A stretch of DNA of 6,491 nt from contig JAFVFM010000146.1 of the NCBI GenBank assembly GCA_017475415.1, forward strand, positions 1 to 6,491. The letters are read 5' to 3'. Positions 1 to 5,629 of the stretch are shown in pieces. Under the pieces are notes generated by a model. It had not been told where the DNA came from. It did no database searches and saw only the letters and a list, made by a program, of their open reading frames with translations. How positions within the stretch are numbered: position 1 is the first letter of the stretch; the number at the start of each line of letters is the position of its first letter. Both the position numbers and the translations under genes were made by a program. This stretch comes from Solobacterium sp. Lineage in GTDB: Bacteria; Bacillota_I; Bacilli_A; Erysipelotrichales; Erysipelotrichaceae.

Positions 1-1
1 A

Positions 2-58
2 TTACTAAAAGAAGTAGAAAGAGAAAAAAATAGACTTCTAGCTTTTCTTAAGAGATAA
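2..58 (+). CDS. Possible 3' end of an upstream gene (18 codons)
   Basis: One + frame is open from base 2 to a TAA at 56-58 and reads as a charged, helical C-terminus ending in RLLAFLKR. The other two + frames stop almost at once (TAA at 6-8, TAG at 31-33), so if a + strand gene enters from the left this is its frame. The fragment is too short to assign to a family. It could be chance, since the stretch is A-rich and gives Lys/Glu/Arg codons easily. Confidence 0.3.
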   Translation, partial: LLKEVEREKNRLLAFLKR

Positions 59-90
59 GGATGAAATAGAAAATATCTCATCTTTTCTTT
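57..90 (+). terminator. Weak terminator-like hairpin before the fusion gene
   Basis: AAGGATGA (57-64) can pair with TCATCTTT (78-85), an 8-bp stem with one G-U pair and a 13-nt loop, and the T-rich run continues to 90 (TTTTCTTT from 83). An alternative stem, GAGATA (52-57) with TATCTC (74-79), excludes it. It starts at the possible upstream stop codon, a usual place for an intrinsic terminator, but the stem is AT-rich and the loop is large. Confidence 0.3.
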
Positions 91-106
91 AAGGGAGAAA
101 GTAAGG

Positions 107-125
107 TATGATTTTGAAAAGGAGG
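107..125 (+). promoter_or_regulatory. Shine-Dalgarno of the fusion gene with a possible -10 box
   Basis: AAGGAGG at 119-125 lies 8 nt before the ATG at 134, an excellent ribosome-binding site that fixes the start. TATGAT at 107-112 matches a sigma-A -10 box at 5 of 6 positions, but no good -35 sits 16-18 nt upstream, and it would give a leader of only about 15 nt. The ribosome-binding site is solid; the promoter is weak. Confidence 0.4.
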
Positions 126-133
126 GTGGGGTA

Positions 134-1696
134 ATGGATAATAAGACAATTGTGCCTTATGTGCGTATCGCAAAAGAGATTGCCACAAAGATTATGAAAG
201 GGGAGTATAAAGAAAATAATAAGCTTCCTCTAATTAGTACTTTAGTTACAAACTTTCATAGTTCCTCTAAAACAATTCATAAATCTTTAGCTTTACTTGA
301 GGATATGAAGATTATCGAACAAAATAAAAAGAAAGAATATATTGTGACTTCTTCAAAGAAGGCAGAAGAATATCTAGATACGGTAAGTTTACGAGAAGAA
401 CAGATAGACTTAAGTAACGAATTAAGAAGGCTATATAAAGAATATGAAGAGATAGGAAAGAAGATGATTAATATTAGTAGTCTGCTTGTAGAAACTAGTG
501 CTTCACCTCTTTCCACAAATGAAACCTTACCGAATTATGCAATCACTGTTCCTGCGGATTCAGATAAAGTAGGAATGACGATAGGTGAACTTCGTTTTTG
601 GCAATGTACTGCAGCAACAATTGTGGCCATTAAAAGAGGAGATGAAATGCGTATATCCCCTGGGCCATATTTTCATCTTTATCCGGGTGATGTGATTATC
701 TATGTTGGTGCACCTAGTTGTAAAAAAGCGGTAGAAAATTTATTATGTGGAACAACACATAAAACACTTTATAGTGTACAAGACCAAATTACCCAAGCCA
801 TTCATGCAGGGGAATTACGTGTTATAGCTGAAGCCTTAGATACAAGATTAGGTGAATTAACCGACTTTGAACCAATGGCAAAGGGCATGACGAATCGTTC
901 TTATTATTTCTCATGTAAAGGCGAAAGATATATTTTAAGAATACCTGGTGAAGGTACAGCTCAACTGATTAATCGTTATCATGAAGCAAGTGTTTATAAG
1001 GCGATTGCTGAATATGATATTTGTGATGAAATTGTTTATTTGAATCCTAAGAAGGGGCTTAAGGTATCACAATATTTAGAAAATGTTAGAGCTTGTGATG
1101 CTTATAATAAAGAAGATATCAAAAAGGCAATGCATTTATTACGCTCATTCCATAATCATCAAATAAAAGTGAAACATGAATTTGATTTAGAAGAAAAGAT
1201 TGAATTCTATGAATCCTTAAGAGGTAATACAAGCTTGCATAAGGATTATATAAAAATGAAACATGACATATTAGGGCTAATGGATTATGTGGAAAAATAT
1301 AAAGAAGAGTATTCTTTAACCCATATAGACGCTGTACCAGATAATTTCCTTTTCTATACCAAAAAAGATGGAAGTACAGGCTTAAAGCTAACGGATTGGG
1401 AATACGCTGCAATGCAGGACCCACATGTAGACTTAGCGATGTTTGCCTTATATAGTTTCTATAATAAAAAAGAAGTAGATTGCTTAATTGATATCTATTT
1501 TGGAGGTAAATGTAAAAAAGAAATCAAAGTTAAGATTTATTGTTATATCTCTATTTGTGGCTTGATGTGGAACAATTGGGCTGAATATAAAATCAGCCTA
1601 GGTGTGGATTATGAAGAATATGCTAATGAACAATATCGTTTAGCGAAGGAATTCTATCTTCTTGCAAGAAAAGAAATAGAGGGCCAATTAATTTAA
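134..1696 (+). CDS. GntR-type HTH / TrkA-C (RCK_C) / choline kinase-like fusion protein
   Basis: This 520-aa soluble protein has three recognisable parts. Residues about 8-72 form a GntR-like winged helix (KGEY..NNKLP, then a recognition-helix region SSSKTIHKSLALLE). Residues about 76-120 are charged and helical, probably a coiled-coil dimer linker. Residues about 134-204 are a TrkA-C/RCK_C domain (GMTIGEL, then a turn-rich stretch ending LYPGDVIIYVGAP). Residues about 247-520 are a LicA-like choline/ethanolamine kinase: GMTNRSYYF and YILRIPG for the nucleotide lobe, Brenner motif H397-I-D399...D403-N404, and metal-binding D421-W-E423. All expected catalytic residues are present. The first two parts match the architecture of BusR, the c-di-AMP-responsive repressor of betaine uptake; that the RCK_C domain binds c-di-AMP here is inference. 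The kinase would phosphorylate choline or a related amino alcohol with ATP. Residues about 208-246 are an unassigned linker. The gene appears to be transcribed alone. Confidence 0.85.
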   Translation: MDNKTIVPYVRIAKEIATKIMKGEYKENNKLPLISTLVTNFHSSSKTIHKSLALLEDMKIIEQNKKKEYIVTSSKKAEEYLDTVSLREEQIDLSNELRRLYKEYEEIGKKMINISSLLVETSASPLSTNETLPNYAITVPADSDKVGMTIGELRFWQCTAATIVAIKRGDEMRISPGPYFHLYPGDVIIYVGAPSCKKAVENLLCGTTHKTLYSVQDQITQAIHAGELRVIAEALDTRLGELTDFEPMAKGMTNRSYYFSCKGERYILRIPGEGTAQLINRYHEASVYKAIAEYDICDEIVYLNPKKGLKVSQYLENVRACDAYNKEDIKKAMHLLRSFHNHQIKVKHEFDLEEKIEFYESLRGNTSLHKDYIKMKHDILGLMDYVEKYKEEYSLTHIDAVPDNFLFYTKKDGSTGLKLTDWEYAAMQDPHVDLAMFALYSFYNKKEVDCLIDIYFGGKCKKEIKVKIYCYISICGLMWNNWAEYKISLGVDYEEYANEQYRLAKEFYLLARKEIEGQLI

Positions 1697-1887
1697 TAGT
1701 TTTATATTATCTAAAGATTTTTACCCACAACTATGTTAGAAGAGTCTGATTTTTCGGTATTAAAAAAACCATATATTTTCAAAGCGAAATATAATGCTTC
1801 TATCGCGTATTCTAGAGGTACTCATATACAATGACTATACGAAGTTTTCTTTTCGATATTTTTCTATTTTTTTTGAAGTAGATACCT

Positions 1888-1893
1888 TATAAT
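1888..1893 (+). promoter_or_regulatory. Probable -10 box of the metG promoter
   Basis: This is a perfect TATAAT, 82 nt before the metG start. The -35 region at the right spacing is only T-rich (about 1864-1871), while the better-looking TTGAAG at 1873-1878 is just 9 nt away and too close. The T-rich tract upstream may act as an UP-like element. The predicted transcript starts near 1900 and gives a leader of about 75 nt. Confidence 0.5.
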
Positions 1894-1932
1894 AAATTAG
1901 ACATGGAAGAAAAACATGATGTACTGTTAGAA

Positions 1933-1955
1933 AGCATCCTTCCATTAGGGATGCT
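1933..1955 (+). promoter_or_regulatory. Hairpin in the metG leader next to the ribosome-binding site
   Basis: AGCATCC (1933-1939) pairs perfectly with GGATGCT (1949-1955), plus a possible T-G pair inside, leaving a loop of about 7 nt. No T tract follows, so it is not a terminator. The stem ends 3 nt before the Shine-Dalgarno sequence AAAGGAGG (1959-1966). It could affect translation initiation or mRNA stability. This is seen in the sequence, but the function is unproven. Confidence 0.45.
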
Positions 1956-1975
1956 AGTAAAGGAGGTAGTTAATC

Positions 1976-3913
1976 ATGCAAAACAAACCATATTATATTA
2001 CAACAGCGATTGCGTATACTTCAGGTAAGCCACATATTGGCAATGTATATGAAATTGTATTAGCAGACGCAATTGCTCGACACAAAAGACTTTTAGGCTA
2101 TGATGTTCGTTTCCAAACCGGTACAGATGAACATGGCCAAAAGGTAGAAGAAAAAGCTACAGCTGCTGGGAAAACACCTAAACAATTCGTAGATGAAGTT
2201 TCTGCTGTAATTAAGAATCAATTTGATACGATGAATGTTAGCTATGATAAATTCATGCGTACAACAGATCCTTATCATGAAGCACAAATTCAAAAGATTT
2301 TTAAGAAGCTTTATGATAAAGGAGATATTTATAAAGGTAAATATGAAGGCATGTATTGCCAAGAATGCGAAGCCTTCTATACAAAAAGCCAATTAACAGA
2401 AGAAAATAAATGTCCTATCTGTGGTGGGGAAGTACATCCTATGGATGAAGAAGCATATTTCTTTAAAATGAGTAAATATGCAGATGAATTAATTCAATAT
2501 ATTGAAGACCATCCAGAATTCATTCAACCAGAAAGTCGTAAGAATGAAATGCTAAATAATTTCTTACGTCCAGGATTACAGGATTTATGTTTATCCCGTA
2601 CTTCGTTCAAATGGGGTATTCCGGTAACCTTTGATCCAAATCATGTTGTCTATGTATGGATTGATGCTTTATCCAATTATATTACTGGCTTAGGCTATGA
2701 CGCAGATGGTAATCACGATGCCTTATATAAGAAATATTGGCCTGCTGATTTACATTTAATTGGTAAGGATATTGTTCGCTTCCATACGATTTATTGGCCA
2801 ATTATGTTAATGGCATTAGGTGAACCTCTACCTAAACAAATCTTTGGTCATCCTTGGTTATTAGTAGGTGAATCAAAGATGTCCAAGTCAAAAGGTAATG
2901 TTATCTACGCAGATGACTTAGTTGAAATGTTTGGTGTAGATGCAGTACGCTACATTATGCTACATGAAATGCCATTTGCCCAAGATGGTCATGTTACATA
3001 TGAATTAATGGTAGAAAGAATCAATAGTGATTTAGCCAATAATGTAGGTAACTTAGTAAATCGTACATTATCCATGCAGAATAAATACTTTAATGGTATT
3101 GTCGCTAATCCAAATGAAGAAGAAGCAGTAGATGAAGACTTAAAGAGAACTGCTTTAAAGACAGTAGAAAAAGTAAATGCGCATATGGAAGAATTGCGTG
3201 TGGCAGATGCGATTGATGATATTTTAGATTTATTCTCTGCGTGCAATAAATATATTGATGCAACTATGCCATGGGCATTAGCGAAGGATCCAGAAAAAAT
3301 TGGTCGTTTAGCTACTGTATTATATAACTTATTAGAATGTGTGCGTATTGGTGCAATCCTACTTAAACCATTCTTACCAGATACAGCAGATAAGATTCTT
3401 GCTGCATTGAATACGAAAGAGTGTACATACGAAACATTAGATCATTTTGGCTATTTAGAAACAGATATTCGTGTAACAGAAAGTCCGGAAATCTTATTCC
3501 AACGTATTGATGCGAAAGAAATTAATACGAAGGTTGAATCCATTGAGCGCATTCAACAAGCTGCTAAACAAAAAGAAATTGAAAGAAAGGCTGAAATTGA
3601 AGCTGAAGATTTCGAAAAGATTGATTTACGTGTAGGTAAGGTATTGTCTTGTGAAAGACATCCTAATGCGGATAAATTATTTATTCTAAAGGTAGATCTA
3701 GGCTTTGGTGAAACAAGACAAATTGTTTCTGGTTTAGCACAAAGCTATACACCTGGACAAATGATAGGTAAAACAATTGTCGTTATTGCGAATTTAAAAC
3801 CAGCTGTTATTCGCGGTATTGAATCACAAGGCATGTTATTGGCAGGTAAGAGTCATAATCAGATTTCTGTAGTAGAAGTCAACGGTTTAGAACCTGGTTC
3901 AAAAGTATCTTAA
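1976..3913 (+). CDS. metG: Methionyl-tRNA synthetase with C-terminal tRNA-binding domain
   Basis: This cytoplasmic class I synthetase charges tRNA-Met, including the initiator, with methionine using ATP. The 645 aa match the usual length of the long bacterial form. The HIGH-type motif is HIGN at residues 20-23. The zinc knuckle carries two Cys pairs, C128/C131 and C146/C149 (YCQEC and CPICG). The KMSKS loop is at 301-305 within ESKMSKSKGNV. The anticodon-binding helical domain covers about 350-510, with MPWALAKDP near 431. Residues about 543-645 form the EMAP-type tRNA-binding (OB-fold) domain (EDFEKIDLRVGKV, HPNADKL, SQGMLLA), which also mediates dimerisation in this family. The start is fixed by AAAGGAGG 9 nt upstream. 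The gene is monocistronic as far as can be seen: its own promoter precedes it and a strong terminator follows within 7 nt. No T-box is visible. Confidence 0.98.
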   Translation: MQNKPYYITTAIAYTSGKPHIGNVYEIVLADAIARHKRLLGYDVRFQTGTDEHGQKVEEKATAAGKTPKQFVDEVSAVIKNQFDTMNVSYDKFMRTTDPYHEAQIQKIFKKLYDKGDIYKGKYEGMYCQECEAFYTKSQLTEENKCPICGGEVHPMDEEAYFFKMSKYADELIQYIEDHPEFIQPESRKNEMLNNFLRPGLQDLCLSRTSFKWGIPVTFDPNHVVYVWIDALSNYITGLGYDADGNHDALYKKYWPADLHLIGKDIVRFHTIYWPIMLMALGEPLPKQIFGHPWLLVGESKMSKSKGNVIYADDLVEMFGVDAVRYIMLHEMPFAQDGHVTYELMVERINSDLANNVGNLVNRTLSMQNKYFNGIVANPNEEEAVDEDLKRTALKTVEKVNAHMEELRVADAIDDILDLFSACNKYIDATMPWALAKDPEKIGRLATVLYNLLECVRIGAILLKPFLPDTADKILAALNTKECTYETLDHFGYLETDIRVTESPEILFQRIDAKEINTKVESIERIQQAAKQKEIERKAEIEAEDFEKIDLRVGKVLSCERHPNADKLFILKVDLGFGETRQIVSGLAQSYTPGQMIGKTIVVIANLKPAVIRGIESQGMLLAGKSHNQISVVEVNGLEPGSKVS

Positions 3914-3919
3914 AGAATT

Positions 3920-3945
3920 GCGAGGAATTCCCTCGCTTTTCTTTT
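3920..3945 (+). terminator. Intrinsic terminator of metG
   Basis: GCGAGG (3920-3925) pairs with CCTCGC (3931-3936) around a 5-nt loop (AATTC), followed directly by TTTTCTTTT (3937-3945). The GC-rich stem, short loop and T tract begin 7 nt after the metG stop codon. This is a textbook rho-independent terminator and separates metG from the EIIC-like gene. Confidence 0.9.
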
Positions 3946-3971
3946 GGGAAATGAGATGGATGATATATAAT
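3944..3971 (+). promoter_or_regulatory. Promoter of the EIIC-like gene
   Basis: TATAAT at 3966-3971 has TTGGGA (3944-3949, 4 of 6 matches to TTGACA) 16 nt upstream. An overlapping reading, TGATATATA at 3961-3969, would be an extended -10. It lies right after the metG terminator, where a new promoter is needed. Transcription would begin near 3977, downstream of the ATG at 3970, so that ATG could not be the start in this transcript. Confidence 0.55.
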
Positions 3972-3990
3972 GAATACTGTTGAGGTAAAT

Positions 3991-5553
3991 ATGCGTTATT
4001 GGCACTCGTTATTCACATTATTAAAATATCCGATTACATTAGTATTTATTGGCATGTTTATGCTAGGAATTGGTAATATTGTTGCCAATCCTTATTTAGG
4101 TATTTCCTCTTATATTCAATCGGAATGGATTATCGCTATTGCCGAAATGGCCAGCCGTATTGGTCAATTTCTAGTAGTGAATTTTCCTGTTCTATTTTTG
4201 ATTCGTATTACCACAAGAAAAGGTGGTAATGCCACTAGTATCACATCAGCTATAGCTGGTTATATTGCCTTTCTTGTCGGTACGATATTCTTTGCGAATA
4301 AAACATTACCATCTAATGCCTTTAGTTCTATATTAGGCATAAGCGTATCTTCATCTACCTTACCAAATCTAGCACAAAGCACGAATTTACCCTTACAAAC
4401 AGGTATTATAGGAACGTTTGTGGTGAGTTTTATTACTTTATGGGCGTTTAATAGCTCAAATAAAAAAAGTGAATATGCTTTATTTCCGATGATCACAAAA
4501 GAAATATCTTGTTTTGTAAGGACGGTATTCTTCTCCCTATTAGCAGGTATTGGTATAGCTTTAATTTGGCCATACTTTATCGCCTTTATTCAACGTATTA
4601 TTCATTTTATTGAACGTGATACAACAAATCCAATTAATTTAGGTTTATATGGTGTAACAGAACGTATATTAAGTGTATTGAATTTACCAGCACTGATTCG
4701 TCAACCTTTTTGGTATTCTACAAGTGGGGGTTCTTGGGTTTCTACAATTGGTACTTCGGTGAGTGGTGATGCATCAATTTGGACGGCCCAACTATCCGCT
4801 AACGCCTTTACGGGAATGAATGGTCGCTTCGTGACGCCACATTATATTTTGAATCTAGGTATGGTTCCGGGTATGGTGCTTGGTTTATATTCCTTATATT
4901 CTGATAAATTGGAGAAAAAGAAAAGAAGGAGCTTTGTCTTCTTTGTGATAATTGTATCTTTATTTACAGGTAGTTTATTACCATTGGAATTAATGATTTT
5001 TTTCTTAGCTCCATTATTATTTATTATTCATACATTAATATCTGGTGCTTTATATAGCTTATTACAAATATTAGGTGTTTATTTAGGTTATGCAACAAAT
5101 GGTACATCCTATATATCCGCTATGCCAGGAACGATATTGGAATTAATAAATTATTTCCGTTATCCAAGTTTACAAAGATCACTAGCCTTTGTATTAGGGA
5201 TTAGTGTAATTATGTTTTTCCTATATTATTTTGGCACTAGATTATATTTCCGTTATATGGCAGTGGATTTATTCAAGACGGGTATTCGCGAAGAAATGAT
5301 AGAAAAAGTAATCAAGGCAGCTGGTGGTATAGAGAATATTCGTATGGTAAATTCTTCTATTACAGATTTAACATTAGCATTGCATGATCTAAATAAATTT
5401 GATGCCTTACAAATCAAAAGAATGGGAACCTATCGAATAACGGAATCGAAAGCTGGCTTTCATATTTCCATTGGTTCACCATCTATTATGATTGCGCGAG
5501 GAATAGAAAATGAAAAGCGTTCATTAAAAAGAGAGATTAAAGAAACAAATTAA
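3991..5553 (+). CDS. Degenerate PTS glucose/maltose-family EIIC-EIIB membrane protein
   Basis: This is an integral membrane protein of 520 aa with about ten hydrophobic segments between residues 12 and 422, followed by a cytoplasmic EIIB-like domain (about 432-508). The fold is that of glucose/maltose/GlcNAc-type PTS permeases: GVTERIL (221-227), then PFWYS..GGSW (239-249), VPGMVLGLYS (292-301), and TG..PLE followed by FFLAPLLFIIH (326-347). Key positions differ. The usual GITEPIEF reads GSLLPLEL, so the sugar-binding Glu is Leu330. The two His that normally follow ERLLIPFGL are Pro233-Ala234. In EIIB the phosphorylated Cys of CITRLR is Ser456, and the Arg residues are Asp459 and Thr461. Arg225 is kept. 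Classical PEP-dependent transport therefore looks impossible; a facilitator, sensor or scaffold role is inference. The start at 3991 has GAGG 5 nt upstream. An in-frame ATG at 3970 would add 7 residues, but it overlaps the -10 box. No EIIA domain or sugar enzyme is adjacent. Confidence 0.8.
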   Translation: MRYWHSLFTLLKYPITLVFIGMFMLGIGNIVANPYLGISSYIQSEWIIAIAEMASRIGQFLVVNFPVLFLIRITTRKGGNATSITSAIAGYIAFLVGTIFFANKTLPSNAFSSILGISVSSSTLPNLAQSTNLPLQTGIIGTFVVSFITLWAFNSSNKKSEYALFPMITKEISCFVRTVFFSLLAGIGIALIWPYFIAFIQRIIHFIERDTTNPINLGLYGVTERILSVLNLPALIRQPFWYSTSGGSWVSTIGTSVSGDASIWTAQLSANAFTGMNGRFVTPHYILNLGMVPGMVLGLYSLYSDKLEKKKRRSFVFFVIIVSLFTGSLLPLELMIFFLAPLLFIIHTLISGALYSLLQILGVYLGYATNGTSYISAMPGTILELINYFRYPSLQRSLAFVLGISVIMFFLYYFGTRLYFRYMAVDLFKTGIREEMIEKVIKAAGGIENIRMVNSSITDLTLALHDLNKFDALQIKRMGTYRITESKAGFHISIGSPSIMIARGIENEKRSLKREIKETN

Positions 5554-5596
5554 GGATTTAGATTAGGCCATAGCCGTCATATTTAAAGGGTGAATA

Positions 5597-5605
5597 TGCT
5601 ATAAT
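5597..5605 (+). promoter_or_regulatory. Extended -10 promoter of the XpaC-family gene
   Basis: TGCTATAAT gives a perfect TATAAT (5600-5605) with a TG extension one base upstream. The -35 region (about 5577-5582) is poor, as expected for an extended -10 promoter. The transcript would start near 5612, just before the Shine-Dalgarno sequence AAGGTGG (5618-5624) and the ATG at 5630. No clear terminator lies between 5553 and here, so read-through from the EIIC-like gene is also possible. Confidence 0.65.
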
Positions 5606-5629
5606 CGTAATGATAAAAAGGTGGTAAAA

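Larger units (their letters stand above)
1697..1975. other. Non-coding region between the fusion gene and metG
   Basis: About 280 bases with no convincing gene on either strand and very high A+T, including long T runs at 1857-1874. It holds the metG promoter candidate near 1888, a hairpin at 1933-1955 and the metG ribosome-binding site (AAAGGAGG, 1959-1966). A short stem CGAAG/TTTCG (1840-1844 with 1851-1855, one G-U pair) before the T-rich run could be a weak terminator for the upstream gene. There is no T-box signature (no specifier-loop or TGGNACCGCG-type antiterminator sequence) although the next gene is an aminoacyl-tRNA synthetase. Confidence 0.6.

Noticed and set aside
1119..1424. Open frame of about 100 codons on the - strand inside the fusion gene
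   Set aside because: It lies opposite the kinase domain, whose conserved motifs are on the + strand. It has no family resemblance, so it is a shadow frame.
134..1696. Aminoglycoside phosphotransferase (resistance gene) as the identity of the C-terminal kinase
   Set aside because: The APH fold is shared, but THIDAVPDNF, DWEYA.MQDPHVDLAMFALY and RIPGEGT..LINR fit the LicA choline/ethanolamine kinase branch better.
1790..1795. A second TATAAT in the metG upstream region, possibly driving a small RNA ending near the T-rich run at 1857-1874
   Set aside because: There is no -35 at 16-18 nt, no TG extension, and only a 5-bp stem before the T-rich run. In such AT-rich DNA a TATAAT is expected by chance.
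1697..1975. T-box or S-box riboswitch in front of metG
   Set aside because: I searched for the T-box antiterminator sequence, a specifier stem and an S-box core and found none. No terminator/antiterminator pair precedes the ribosome-binding site.
2093..2392. Open frame of 99 codons on the - strand inside metG
   Set aside because: It overlaps the conserved synthetase catalytic core and zinc region. The Phe/Ile-rich translation is what antisense of AT-rich coding DNA produces.
3991..5553. EIIC-EIIB gene as a pseudogene
   Set aside because: The frame is uninterrupted and of normal family length, membrane segments are well kept, and promoter and ribosome-binding site are present. Loss of catalytic residues alone fits repurposing at least as well as decay.
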